This document shows positions 23,655 through 36,081 of a stretch of 64,000 nucleotides of DNA, one piece after another. A program made the translations under genes and the position numbers. The notes under the pieces are model-generated. The model made no database searches. It was not told the DNA's origin and saw only the letters and a program-made list of their open reading frames with translations. Every line of letters begins with the position of its first letter. The stretch's first letter is position 1. The DNA lies in NCBI GenBank assembly GCA_951230915.1, contig OX579638.1, forward strand, positions 3,738,696-3,802,695, given 5' to 3'. The stretch is from Antitrichia curtipendula. Taxonomy: Eukaryota > Streptophyta > Bryopsida > Hypnales > Leucodontaceae.

Positions 23655-24601
23655 CCCCTAAAGGTTATTGACTATGTTTTTTTATCAAAAACGCTCCAAA
23701 ATTGCCATTTCTAATACAAGTACCAAATTTTAGAAAAAAAAACGCATTTTTGGACAAACATAACCGTAGGATCCTATAGTAAGCTGGTTTGAGAAGATGT
23801 GGAAAAAATTTCAGAAAATTCCACCGTGTAGATTGCAAGATATTAGCGTTTGAAGTGACAAAACTCCTTTTTTGCCCCTGCAAAAAACCGGGCAGCTGCA
23901 CTTCACAAGGTCAGATCTTTATGAAAATACTTCTAAAATGGTTGTAACTCTTTGGATTCATTCTTCTACACAAGTTGGCTACATTCTTGATAAATTTTAG
24001 ATCATTTGGAATTGTACAGCATATATGAAAAAAATTGTAAGTAGAAAGAAGTAGAGAATGTTTCAAAATACTAAATTGTTAATCATTTATTTATGGAATT
24101 AAAAAATGTCAACCCAATGGTTGTAATGTTGTAATAAACAATGTAAACCTTATATTTTTATATTTTTTCAAAAATACAAAAAATTGAGTAAAATAAAGGA
24201 CTTCAAAGTTTATTTTAGAATAGTGATTTCATAACCACTTGTAAACTACCCACAACTCAAACTCCTTATAACTTTCATCTCATTAATAAAAAGGAATGAT
24301 TCAAAGTTTTCTATATATATAGAAATCCAAAAGGCCAATTTAAAACTTTTATTTTTCCAAAAAGTGATTTTTAAAGAAGTTTTTTTTCCTACCCAAGTTG
24401 CCCACCAAGCAATGAAAACTACATATCATTCAATAACTTTTTGACCATGTAGTCAAAAGTTATGAAAATTGTTGGGCCTTAATGCTACTTCTTGAGGAAA
24501 TATTGTGTTAAAATTTCAAAGAAAAAGAATAAAAATTCCATTCATAATGAACTACCTAAAATTGCTATGTTGCCAAAAAAAACACTTTGGTCCTTTAGGG
24601 G
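23655..24601 (+). mobile_element. TTAA-family element, copy D
   Basis: A complete copy 60 bp after copy C and in the same orientation, with the same ends and TTAA on both sides (23651-23654, 24602-24605). Two neighbouring insertions suggest a local preference for TTAA-rich DNA. Confidence 0.85.
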
Positions 24602-24605
24602 TTAA

Positions 24606-27454
24606 TGCTGTGAAATGATGACATATATTTTCCAATCATTTCAATCATTAGACAATTTTTGGGCAAAATATATTCATTAAGATTAACTATAATTTTTTTT
24701 CTTGTAATAATTAATATTGAGAATACTTTTATTTATCTCTTTATATGTCGTCAATATTCTTTGCAAAAAAAGGCCACATTTATTAGAATTTGGTCACATT
24801 AGTTTAATTTTTACATACTATAAACAGGTTAAATTAAATTAAATTTCTTGTTACAACCAATATAGAACCATAATAATCAATAAGTGAAGAAAAGCAATAT
24901 TGCAATGACCATGGACAATTTTTAGTAAATGAGCACAAATAGTAACTAATTACAAGAAATAAATAAATACCATTGTTAGTCCCTAAAGGACCAACTAGGA
25001 TTTTTTTGCATCACAATGTTTTTGGTTATCCATCTACAAACATAATTTTTATATTGTATTCTTAAAAAAATTCACACAAAATGTAGGTGACAAGTAGCTT
25101 TAAAGTGCAACAATTTTCATAACTTTTGACTACATGGTTTAAAAGTTATTGAATGATAAATGGTTCATTTTAGACTTGGAAGGTGCAATTAGTAGTACTA
25201 GAAGTAAAAATATAGGTGCAAACAAATATAAGGTGCCAAAAACATATTGAGGCAAAAAATCATAAATTGATTGATTATACTATAGTGTATATTCAATATC
25301 ATTAGATGTCTTCTAAATATTATACGGTGTAGAATAGTGGGTTTCATTAGGAAAAAAAAAAGACTTAAGATACTCCCGTTAATATTCATTTTGTGTGATA
25401 GAAGTCTTAAGTAGGATTGCCTTGTGAGTTGGCCTATTTGTCAAATTGATAAATTTTGGAACATTGGAGATGATGTTTGAATATGGATGTCATTGGTTGT
25501 CAGATGGATTCTTAACCACGTCAAATAACATCGGTGGTCTAGGGCTATCACTAGGATTTTATCTTGTTGTGTTTATTGACCTAGGATTTTTTGCTCAATG
25601 TTCTTCATCACATTGTTGATTTGTTGAGGGCTTGCATTAGGTTGAGTTGTTGGTTTGTAGGGTCTGTTTTGGACTTTAAGCTGTGGTTCTAGCATGCAAG
25701 ATGACTTTGACGTTAATTGAGTCTAACTCAAAGAACTTGGCAATGTAGGTTCTAAGCAAAACTTCTCCTATGTAACTCAATGCAACGCAAGGGTTGTGGA
25801 ATTCAAAACTGCAAACCCTACAATAATGGTGAATTTTTTCTCAAGATTGAATGATATCACAAATCGGTATGTTTTGAAGTTTGTTTTGTTCAATAGACAT
25901 GTACAATTGATGAAGTTATAGAATATGGACATTATAGTTACAGAGAGATGACCGATTACCAATATAACTTTAGGATTTTAGTATACAATCTCAATTTGAT
26001 TATTTTCTCACAAAAATATAGAAATTGCCTATTGAGGATCTACGCTTGATTCAACCCAAATAACCTTTGACAACTCTTGGAGTTTCATAGAATTTGTATT
26101 TTGTTGTAAATGCACGTGGATGTTGTTGGATACTCAAAGCTCAGTGTTTTAATTGTGGATGCTGCTAAATTATGTAGCTTCTAGAGTTTGTATTATAGGA
26201 TTTAGAGTGGTTGGATGTTGTGGATGCTAGAGTTAGTGTTTTAAGGTCATAAACCATTGAATTCTTCCGATGCTAGAGTTTGTGTTTTTATCATCGCTTC
26301 CTCTAGGATGTTGCAAATGCACAAGGTTCTATATTTTAGGTGATGCTATTGAAATTTTTAACCTTGATTTAGAGACTAGTATTTTGAAGCATGTTTTGGG
26401 GCTCTAACATGAAAGAACTTTAGGGATTAATAAGTAAGTGCAAACAATAGCGAGACAAAAAAATATGTAGGACATTAAAGGCGTCTCACAAAGTTTACCT
26501 TGTGGGTGAATTGATCCCCTCATTCCCCTAGTCAAGGATAAATGTAAATAAATTCCTCCTATGATTAATTTTGTATTTCTTCACCTCTCTAAGCTAATTT
26601 GGGGCCTTTGATTCCAAATACGAATTTTTAACATGATTTGCAAGTTTAAAAAATATATTAATGTTTTTAGAGATAAAATGCAGGACATACTTCATTATTA
26701 AATAACGGGATCAATTCACTTGCATCGCATATTTTGTAAGATGCCATTAAGTCATTAACATCTTGCAAAAAATGGAATGACCACGTGGATAACTAGAGGT
26801 AATCTTGTGAGTAAAAACAAGTGAGTATACATAAAGCTAATTTCAAGTTATGTATCCCCCTCCCCTATATTGAATTGGGCCTTGCCTCTTCTCTATCTAA
26901 ATGAAATACATCCAGATAGAGATAGAAAGCTCTCTTGGTGGAGATGCTCTTAGGGATTAAATTGGCAGAATCCCAATATTATTTATTACATTCCAAGATG
27001 TGCTACATAAAACATAAATTCATCCTTGTTGTATATATAATTTGGGGCCCTGAATTAGATCTATGTGAAGCTACATATTACAATTTTTGCCATCATAATT
27101 AAGCCATTTTAACAAAAGAATATTGTTTGGAGTACTAATCACCATCCAAGCTAATGCAATTTGAACACCCCTTAAGTAGTAACAACACTACCACACACTA
27201 ATTTGGAAATTATGCAAATTTGTGAGGTGTACTAAGGAAGTTCATCACAATAATAATACTCTTAGTAAATTAATTATGTATATGTGGTCTACACTATTTT
27301 CATACTATCTAAAATAGTAAGTGTGATTATCATGCAATTGTCATCTTATTTTCATTTCCAATCATCACACTAATCACGGGTCTAATGAGACCACGTTCAT
27401 CCTACATTCATCCAAAATTTTGTAGTAGCACGAGATTCCGGGTTGTCATTCTAC
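24606..27454. other. AT-rich stretch without a supported gene
   Basis: I see no gene here. About 24975-25200 starts TTAGTCCCTAAAGGACCAAC and then resembles the TTAA family before fading, so it is probably a truncated relative. About 26100-26400 has loose repetitions of TGCTAGAGTTTGTGTTTT-like text. The rest is unremarkable AT-rich DNA. Confidence 0.5.
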
Positions 27455-27650
27455 AGCGGATCAGGAAGACTGAAAAGCGACTGATCGAGTGTGCTGCTGA
27501 ATGGACAGTCTTGCTGTGACGCCAAGCTGCCGCAGACTCTAACAAAGAGCTTGATGAGATCGAGTGAGGACGCGTTTGCTTGAATATTCAAACAACGTTG
27601 ACGTACCGACTGCTTACTGTCGGACAGCTCTAGTAATTTCACAAGTTTTC
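27455..27650 (+). repeat. Direct repeat flanking peroxidase copy 2, left
   Basis: Shares CTTGCTGTGACGC, CTGCAGACTCTAA/CCGCAGACTCTAA, AGAGCTTGA, GATGAGAT and TACCGACTG in the same order with 31780-31945. Both copies read the same way and sit either side of the peroxidase unit. GC content is above that of the neighbours. I do not recognise what it derives from. Confidence 0.6.
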
Positions 27651-27763
27651 ATTTTGTATTTAAGGAGACTAGTTAGTTTGGCGGAATTCCACAAACAATT
27701 TTTTCGAACTTCGTTTCGTCAGGTTGGGAATTGGAAACAGCTATTCATATTTTGGCTCATTAA

Positions 27764-28708
27764 CCCCTAAAGGACCAAGGGGGGTTTCCAGCGAGACATT
27801 CCAAAAACTGTGACTTTTTGGTATGTTAATTCAAAAAAGAAAATCAAAACTTTTTTTTGGAATTTCAACCGTACAATACTAAAGTAAATTATTTTACCAA
27901 AGTGTAGAAAAAATTTCAGCCCTTTTCACCGCGCAGATTAAAAGATTATAGCATTTGAAGTGAGAAAAAAAACTTTTTTCCAATCCTGCAAAACAGGGTC
28001 AGCAGACTTGGGCCTCATTTGGAGTAAAAATTTTGTTCTACACAAACATGAGATTTTTGACCATTTATAAGTATATGATATTAGGTTCACTCACAAAAAA
28101 ATTTAGAAAAAAATATAGAGTCTAGCTTTTTCTAAATCACCCTGCAATGCAAGGAGGTTTAATGAATTGGCAATACACTAGTTATTTTTTTGTGCAATGA
28201 GGAAATATTTTATTTGAAATCCAAACGGTGAAAAATTAGAGACTAACATTTGGAATATTTGGCAAAAATTTAAAGAATTTTGACTTCACTAATTGCAAGA
28301 TAATAGGGTTTGAAGTTAGAAGAAAATATTTTTTCTTGAAACTACCCCAACATAGCTAACAAAGTTTGATTGCTCGTAGAATGTGATTGGACAACTAAAA
28401 TTTATATTTTTTTAAATAATTGTATGCCATACTTTATTAGTTACATACATGCCAAATTTCAAAACTTTATGATATTTTTTGCAAAAGATTCTCCAAAGAT
28501 TCCCAAATTGCCCAAGCTGCCCGAAAAGTTCAAGGCAACATAACTTTGGATCCGGGCACCCGATCGGAAAAAAAATTAGTTTTTCAAGAAGGAGGTACAT
28601 AATTCCACATTGTGTCCAAATTTCATGAACATCCAACCGAAAATGACTTTGTAGGAACCTACCCGAGATTTCTTGCGTACGCTGAACGGACACTTGGTCC
28701 TTTAGGGG
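27764..28708 (-). mobile_element. TTAA-family element, diverged copy H
   Basis: 945 bp with symmetric ends CCCCTAAAGGACCAAG and CTTGGTCCTTTAGGGG and TTAA on both sides (27760-27763, 28709-28712). The interior is only distantly similar to copies C-G, although the length is the same, so it is a separate subfamily. No ORF is supported. Confidence 0.75.
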
Positions 28709-28934
28709 TTAATTAGGGTGTAAGTCACGGCTACCAAGTATTTGACGTCGCTCCCAAATAGGGGTGAGACTGAAGCGTACGGACGCCAGATTCTCACATG
28801 ATATTCGTTGAAGTGGCAAGAATTTGAAGAAGAAATTAAAAAATTAAGAAGACAAGTACAAAGTGCTCCAGCTGGGGTTCTTCAGCATTACCGTTACATG
28901 TGAAACAACGGCAGTCCAAGTGTCCAACTACCAG

Positions 28935-29076
28935 GAACGTCAATTTCGTTAAATTGGCGATATTCCATCACTTTGCAGCGGTTTAGGGTATGCGACATCT
29001 GTTACTGCCCTAGATTAATTTGTGAACTGAAATTAGTCTTTCGTGGAATATCGCCCAATTAACGAAATTGACGTTC
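28935..29076. mobile_element. Short MITE related to 17038-17355
   Basis: A 142 bp near-perfect inverted repeat: the first 33 bases from 28935 are matched in reverse by those ending at 29076. The ends share CAATTTCGTTAAA(A/T)TGGC with the MITE at 17038. It could form a long hairpin. Confidence 0.7.
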
Positions 29077-29412
29077 ACGAAACAAGTCTCAAAAGCGCCT
29101 CCTACTCGGCAGAAATTAATAGGATAAGTTGCATGTGCTGTTTCCTACGATGGTGACGAGCCGACCGCATACGACAGTTTTTGACCCGGCGTCATATCAC
29201 TCAACTTTGTGCAGCGAACTGCTGTCGACTGCTGAGAGGAAAGGATATTTAGTAAATCAACGAACAATCAAAGTAATTTTAAACCAGATTCATGATTCGG
29301 TTGGTACTTCGTACTGAGGCTAATTCATGACTTCACTCCGTGCTGTAACTCCAGCTTCAAACGCATTAATTCAGTGAAGCTCACCTGTGACAGTTTATCA
29401 GGGTAACCTTTT

Positions 29413-29605
29413 CACTAAATAGTGAAATTAGGTTGCCTTACTTCAAGAAAATTAGTTTACAAGTCACGAAAGTCAACAAATATTTCAAAAGATATTTCTG
29501 TTTGGACACATGGACACATGGACACCTCCATGAGTCCCAATTACAACTATACTTAATTCAAAAGTAGTAAGTTTTTGTAAGGAAAAGGTAAATATTTATA
29601 TAGTG
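29413..29605 (+). repeat. Segment shared by both peroxidase 3' flanks but in opposite orientation to the gene
   Basis: The text CACTAAATAGTGAAATTAGG and following sequence occurs here and at about 16842-17035 in the same chromosomal orientation, although the peroxidase genes themselves are inverted. Relative to the gene it has therefore flipped and changed places with the neighbouring block containing GAAGCTGGAGT(C/T)ACAGC. Confidence 0.55.
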
Positions 29606-29858
29606 CAGAAACGTCGAGAAATTAGTGTGGGGAAAAAAATAATGAAATTCGTGAATCTATATCGTGATCATTCCCTCAATTGAAGAGGGGGCATGAAGCA
29701 AACTAACTACCGACGAATCAAGGCACCGAGTGGAAAACGACCTCCTGAAATCGTCGGGTACGTCTCCAACCAATCCTGACGTCGAATGAATGGTTTCTAA
29801 TTCCTAACTGACGTAATTCCTAACTGACGGTCTAAAAAGAATGAACGGCCTGGCTACC

Positions 29859-30848
29859 TTAGTTCACGGAAGTGCACACTCGCCGAATCTCGCCGGAGCT
29901 GCCTGTCAGCACGTCGATCTTGCTCATCACCACCATGGCCTTCGCGAAGTTGGAGTTGAACGTGGCCCTGTCCGTGTTGGCACGCACGGATCCTTTGGTG
30001 CGAGAGTCCGCCCACATGCTCTGATCGGAAGTCAGCAAGCCGAGTTTGTTCACGATGTTCTTGAAGTACTGCGTGTCGAACTTCTTGGGAGAAACCAAGT
30101 CCAGGTTCACGGCCACGTTGGTGATACCAGCCACAGGGCACTTCTTCAACAAAGATTTCGAGAAAGAGGAGGGGAGTGTGGGATCGACTTTCTCCCCATG
30201 GAGGCGGTCGTCGAACCTCAAGCAAGGCGCGACGCCGATGGTGTGCGCACCAGCCAGAGCCACCATCTGCGCGGCGTTCAGACCCTTCTTCTGGAAAGCC
30301 TTCAGCAGCACGGGAACCGTGTTGTTGGGAGTCATGAGATTGGCCGCCACCTCGGAAGACCTGGAAACGGTGCCGTCGCGACGCCCAGCGGGAACGGTCC
30401 AGCCTTGTCCTCCCGTCAGCTTCACGGTGTCGCGCACGGCGAACTGCAGCACGTCGGAGCAGGACACGGTCCCCGGGCAAGCCTTCTCTACGGCGGCCTT
30501 GGCGGCGTCGATGGCGTCGAAGCCGTGGAGGCCGGCATTGATGGGGTTGTTTTTTTCGGAGCTGGATCCGTCGAGGAGCAAGGACGCGTCGCAGCCGCGG
30601 ACGAAGCAATCGTGGTAGGCGAGTCGGAGGACGCCGGGAGCGACAGTGTGGTCGTTCTGGAACGACTTGAGCATGGACTCGTAGATGATGGTTTCCACGT
30701 TGGGGCACGAGTGCTGGTAGAAGTCTACTTTGCACCCGCCATCGCTGGAGCTGGAGAGGCTTCGACTAGCAGACACGGGTGCGCTCATCAAGCTCAGAAT
30801 GGCGAACATGGCCACCCAGGCCGCGATTGCAGACCTCGAAACAGCCAT
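29859..30848 (-). CDS. Secreted class III peroxidase, copy 2
   Basis: A 329-residue protein differing from copy 1 at six positions only (F20L, V21M, T100N, L102P, S289R, A307V). The signal peptide, Arg75/His79, His202 and the cysteines are all kept, so it should be active. It is intronless and GC-rich like copy 1, on the opposite strand about 13 kb away. The promoter-proximal flank differs clearly from copy 1 although the candidate TATA is conserved. The frame is complete with no damage. A long antisense frame (29841-30908) is a by-product of GC-rich codons. Confidence 0.95.
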   Translation of the reverse strand: MAVSRSAIAAWVAMFAILSLMSAPVSASRSLSSSSDGGCKVDFYQHSCPNVETIIYESMLKSFQNDHTVAPGVLRLAYHDCFVRGCDASLLLDGSSSEKNNPINAGLHGFDAIDAAKAAVEKACPGTVSCSDVLQFAVRDTVKLTGGQGWTVPAGRRDGTVSRSSEVAANLMTPNNTVPVLLKAFQKKGLNAAQMVALAGAHTIGVAPCLRFDDRLHGEKVDPTLPSSFSKSLLKKCPVAGITNVAVNLDLVSPKKFDTQYFKNIVNKLGLLTSDQSMWADSRTKGSVRANTDRATFNSNFAKAMVVMSKIDVLTGSSGEIRRVCTSVN

Positions 30849-31060
30849 CGTTCCAACCGACGATGCCGAAGACCGAAGTTGGAGAAGGCACTAATAGTAA
30901 TGCACTAAGAACGGTGCTATAGATGTCAGAGTTTTCTCTTAGTCGAATTCTGGAAGCCCTGCAATTAATCTGACGTACCCTGAGCTGAAAACCTGAAAGC
31001 TTGGAACTGCTGTGAGACTGAGGGATTGATTGATGAGTAAGCCGGAGCAGCCAGCAGGGA

Positions 31061-31066
31061 TTTATA
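31061..31066 (-). promoter_or_regulatory. Candidate TATA box of peroxidase copy 2
   Basis: TATAAA on the minus strand about 215 bp upstream of the ATG, in the same local sequence as in copy 1 (followed by TCCCTGCTGG). Confidence 0.5.
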
Positions 31067-31779
31067 CTTGCATGGCTCCGTCCCGCCCACAGTCAATCAG
31101 TCCTACTCTTTCCACACGTAATATTCACCAAAGTCACCAGGCTCTCCGAGTCCTTGACGCAGCGTAAGGAGCTTTCTCGCTATTTTATCCTTGATCTACC
31201 ATTCCAGAGGTGACGACAATTATTCCCATTAATTTATCTAGAGTCAAATCTCCACGACCCACTTGGCAAGTTTCATCCGGTTGCACCAGTCGACTTCCAC
31301 TTTCAATCCGCTCCCAATTTTGTCTGTAGTGCGGCGCAGTTGTCCATTTCAACTCTGGCCCTTCAGTTCCACGGAATTGAATTTCTTTCTGGAAATCCGG
31401 TCATTCCGGTGACTAGCGTTGAAAGGTTTTGCCCAAGCTGGTTTTCGATTCCCTTTCATGAGTGTGACCAATCCTTGGATATTATTTATAAAAGTTTATG
31501 AACGTTTCGTAGGTACGCGTGGAGATTCGATAGTGTGAAAGCAGCGGTGGGGGCCTGAAGAGGAGCTTGTGTTGGGACGCGAGAGGGGCGTTTCAGAGGT
31601 GAGTGTTTTTTTTAAAGTTTATATTTTAGTTTAGTTTTGACAGGAATTGAGAGAAGGGGGTTTCTTAATTGCTGCGTGATGGGAAGGGTTTGAATTGGGA
31701 TGAGCGTGGGGTTAGACGGTTGAATTGAATTGAGAAAGTAACGGCCGGTAATTGCGCATATGCAGCAAGAGGACCAGAA

Positions 31780-31945
31780 AAAAGCCCAGTGTGCTGTTGC
31801 ATGAATGGCTAGTCTTGCTGTGACGCAATGCTGCTGCAGACTCTAAGAAGAGCTTGACTGATGAGATTGACTGTAAGTTTGCCTGAATGATCAATTCAAG
31901 CAACGTTTGCTTACCGACTGATTAGTGCTCTGTCGGCTTTTAATT
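31780..31945 (+). repeat. Direct repeat flanking peroxidase copy 2, right
   Basis: Partner of 27455-27650. It begins just upstream of the peroxidase duplication unit. Similarity is clear but imperfect. Confidence 0.6.
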
Positions 31946-32236
31946 AGGCAACTAAGTAGTATAAAACTCATGGAAGGAGGGCATTAGAGCAACCTCAATT
32001 GGACCATTACACTCCATGTATGATACTAATCTGTCAATGTTGCACTATTTTGAATTAATCCAAGTGGGAATATTATTATGTTACACGGAGTATCAATTAA
32101 TTCAAAAATATAAATTTGAAGTTAGTAACACTAATTTTCTAGGTGAAGCTAATTTCCCCTCTCACTAATCAGTATAGTTAGTGTAAGGGTGAAACTCATT
32201 TTTTGAATTGTAGATGGACCTCAATGCAAACATTAA

Positions 32237-33052
32237 CCCCTAAAGTTCCATGACTATGTTTTCACCAAAAATGCTCAAGAACTGTCATTTTCAGTACAAG
32301 TACCAAATTTTTGAAAAATAAATTCTTGACACATATAACCGTAAGATTTTGTAGTATGCTGACTTGAGAACATATGTAAAATTTTCAGAAATTTCCACCG
32401 CGTGGATTGTAAGATATAAGTCTTAAAATTCATTAAAATATTTATTTTGGCCTTGCAAACTGAAAACTCGGAGTTGCACTTCACAAGCTCACTTTTCTAT
32501 GATAAAATGTCCTAAATGGAGGTGCTTCTTTGGATTCATTTTCCTAGAGAAGTTGTCTACATGCTTGAAAATTTTCACATCATTTGGAATTGTACAACAT
32601 ATAGGAAAAAATAGTAAGTAGAAAGAAGTAGAGAATGATTCAAAATAAAAAATTATTTAGAATTTGGTTATAAATTGAAAAATTCCTATCCCAGTGGTTG
32701 TAATAAACACTCTACACCCTATGATTTTATTTTTTTCAAAAAATATTGAAAATTGAGTAAGATAAAGGACTTCAAATTTATTTTAGAATAGAGAATCCAT
32801 AACTACCCGCAAACTAAAATTCTTCATAACTTTTGACTCATTGGTCAAAATGGGATTATTCAAAGCTTTCCACATACATATATATAACTTTAAAAAAACA
32901 ATTTCAATTTTTTGTTTTTGAAAAAAATGATTTTTTTTTATCTTCCCGGACTACCTTGCCAGGAAAAAAAATAACATATTAGGCCATAATTTTGGACTTG
33001 TATTTTCAAATGTCATAAAATTTAGTGCATATGAAAGATATTCCTTGTGTAC
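32237..33052 (+). mobile_element. TTAA-family element E, left part (split by the 29 kb element)
   Basis: It starts CCCCTAAAG after TTAA (32233-32236) and follows the family to 33052, where the giant hAT-type element begins. The missing 3' part is found at 62167-62272. Together the parts give 922 bp, close to the normal 935-945 bp. Confidence 0.85.
33045..33052 (+). other. Target-site duplication, left (outer giant element)
   Basis: TTGTGTAC, repeated exactly at 62159-62166. Eight bases is the hAT-superfamily length. Confidence 0.88.
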
Positions 33053-33265
33053 CAGGGTTGTCCCCGTCACGTCCTGTCCGTCTGTCAGGATTCAACCCCG
33101 GCGTCCGTCAGGATGAAATCTGGACAAGAACCGTTGACAAAGGATGAAAACTATGGAAATGGATGGAAGTTCATCTTGGACGGCCGAGCTGGACGGCCGA
33201 CCTTCCGTCGAAGGGCCCCGCTGGACGGCCGAGCTAGACGGGCGATGGACGGGCGACCTTTAAAA
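33053..33265. repeat. Left terminal GC-rich block of the outer element
   Basis: About 210 bp rich in GGACGG/CCGTC and GACGGCCGA motifs in otherwise AT-rich DNA. It starts with the CAGGGTTGTC end. Motif-rich subterminal regions are where hAT transposases bind (family knowledge); binding here is inferred. Confidence 0.7.
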
Positions 33266-33269
33266 TTAA

Positions 33270-34213
33270 CCCCTAAAGGTTTTTGACTATGTTTTCACAA
33301 AAAACGCTCCCAAACTGCCATTTCTAATACAAGTACCAAATTTTGGAAAAAAAAATTTTGGACACATGTAACCATAGGATTCTTGTAGTAAACTAGTTTG
33401 AGAAGATGTGGAAAAAGTTTCAGAAATTTCCACCGTGTAGATTGCAAGATATTAGCATTTGAAGTGACAAAAATCCTTTTTTTGTCCCTGCGAAAAAACA
33501 GGCAGCTGCACTTCACATGGTCACATTTGTATGAAAAAATGTCCAAAATGGTGGTAACTCTTTGGATTCATTCTTCAAAGCAAGTTAGCTACATGCTTGA
33601 AAATTTTCAGATCATTTGGAATTGTACAACATATAGGAAAAAAATAGTAAGTAGAAAGAAGTAGAAAATGATTCAAAACACTAAATTGTTAAGGATTTAA
33701 TGATGGAATTGAAAAATGCCAATCCAAACGATTGTAATGTTGTAATAAAAAATCTACACCTTGTGTTCATATTTTTTTCCAAAAATATTGAAAATTGAGT
33801 TAAATAAAGGACTTCAAAGTTTATTTTAGAGTAGAGATTCTATAACTACCCGCAGACTACCCACAACTAAAATTCCTCATAACTTTCATCTCATAAATCA
33901 AAGTGGAATGATTTAAAGATTTCCTTGTGCACATAAATCTAGAGAACCAATTTCAAATTTTTATTTCTCTAAAAAATGATTTTTAAAGAAGTTTTTTTTG
34001 CTGCCCGGGCTGCCTGCCGAAAAATGAAAACTACATATCATACCATAACTTTTTAACCATGTGGTCAAAAGTTATGAAAATTATTGGGCCCTAAAGCTAC
34101 TCCTCGGGCACATCTTGTGTGAAAAGTTCAAAGAAAAAAAATAAAAATTCCATTCGTGGTGAGCTGCCCAAAAACGCTATGTTGTCAAAACACGATGTTT
34201 GGTCCTTTAGGGG
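33270..34213 (+). mobile_element. TTAA-family element, copy F
   Basis: A complete 944 bp copy with TTAA on both sides (33266-33269, 34214-34217), immediately inside the left terminal block of the outer element. It therefore landed after that element formed, or was carried along with it. Confidence 0.85.
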
Positions 34214-34217
34214 TTAA

Positions 34218-36081
34218 ATAAAATTAAAAAATATATATATAGTATATTTTGAAAAGCCATAAATTGATTGGGGTTATATATGTTAGGCAATTTAAACTCA
34301 TATTTTTTGGGTCAAAAACTTTTTAAATTTGACTTGTGAAAACTGAAAAGAGGATTGGAAGACTTCACATCATTTTTGTAGTTTTAACACCCTCATGTTC
34401 AAACATTATTATCTTTTACTGTATAAGTGATATTTTTGTGTTTTAGCAACCTATAAGATTTGTAACATGTCTTGTTTGAATTTATACGGTTACAATTTTT
34501 TTTTAATTGATACACTTAGTCACCTAATCAAAATGTTGACATTTTGTTCAATTTAGAGCAAATTCGTAGGAGCTCAAAACATGACTTGGGCATCTAGGAT
34601 TCTAGGGATTAAAGTTCGTTATTGGATTTCTAATTAGAGAAGTTGCTAAATTGATTTTACATTGACTATATGGCAAGAAATTCAAAAATATTAATCCATG
34701 TAGGCCCTATGCTAATTATTGCCAAAAAAAACTCCAAGTTGTCATTTCACCATGTTCATCTTGAAATGAAATGAAAAGAAAAAATTAGAATCTATTCAAT
34801 TTAAGACTTTCAAGTCAAGGATCGCCATTCATAAAGTCATCTATTTCAATTGATTTTCAAATAAATTTCATGTAGCGTGACCTTATCAAGTTAGCAATTG
34901 CAAGATATTAGACTTTGATCATTTGATTTCTATAATGCCATTTGAGAAAAAATGGAAAATGTTCAATACTTTAATTTGTAAACTTTGGATTTAAAAATAA
35001 ACATGAGGGAGTAGTCAATCAATAGTCCAACTAAAAAAAGATTAAAACTAATAGAACAAAAGTTACAAAACGTGAATTATTTTTTGGTTTAATTCTAAAG
35101 ACTTAAAGGAGATTTCATCAAATATGAAGCAATAAAATAATTTGTTACTTATTTTTTGCTTTGGTAAACAATTTCCATTGTTTTTATTTCTTAGCCCCTA
35201 AAGTAACATACTCTCATTGTTCTTGCTGCAAGGGACAAAATGGATTTTCGATAGGCTTCCATAATCTCATTTTTTACTGAAACTTTTGAAAACTTTTTTA
35301 TAAGAATGATAATATAGAATGATAGATAAACTTATGAGTTTATTCATAATACAATTTCTATTCCAATCGGTGCCTAAGAGCAAAGGGTATGCCACAATAA
35401 CCTCAAACAGAGGAGATCGGGACACCGGGCAGTCCAAGACTCCGGGTAGACAAAAAAATCCCCCCAAAAATGAAATACAAATTTGTATATTTTTGGCCAG
35501 TTGGATTATATTTTCTTTTAAATGGGAGGCTTTCATTCATCCCATTTGGATTAGGAATGGAAAAGTTATAGGTTTTTTGTGGAGCGGGCAATCCTAGCAA
35601 CTTCTTAAAATAAATTTGCTTCTTTCACTTCGAATGCTAATAACTTTCAATCCATACAGTCAAACATCACAAATTTTTTATCACGTCATCTAAGACAAGT
35701 GTAGAACAAGATCCTTTGGTTTGATTCAAAAAAAAATGGAAAATTTAATTCATAGGTGAACATAGCAAAAGTGTTGGTTTAGGGTGTTTTGGGCCAAAAA
35801 ATGGACTTTAGGGCTTCACCAAAAATAAAATAGAACACTCTTTTACCTACCATCTAAGCATACAAGCTTCTTCTATACTATTACAAAAAGGTCCAATAGA
35901 TTACAAAAATAGACAAAGGCGAAGCAACAATACACGAGGTGGAAAGAAAACGATAAATGTACATATTTTATAAATCCGTTGAAGTACATGGTAAACTAAT
36001 AAAGGCTTTACATAATTACATACGTTCACTTTGTACAACTTCCGGTATTTAATTCTATACATCTATCTAGTTATACACAAT
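34218..36081. other. AT-rich stretch without a supported gene
   Basis: No gene is seen. About 35193-35830 starts TTAGCCCCTAAAGTAACA and ends near GGACTTTAGGG, resembling another worn repeat of the TAACCCCTAAAG-ended kind. It shares ACTTTCAATC(C/T)AT(A/T)C-like text with 58070-58250. The last 100 bp before the RING gene stop is probably its 3' untranslated region. Confidence 0.45.

Noticed and set aside
29841..30908. 355-codon frame on the plus strand over peroxidase copy 2 (and its counterpart at 15539-16609)
   Set aside because: Antisense shadow of a GC-rich gene. It is conserved only because the peroxidase is, and its sequence is low-complexity His/Gly/Val-rich.
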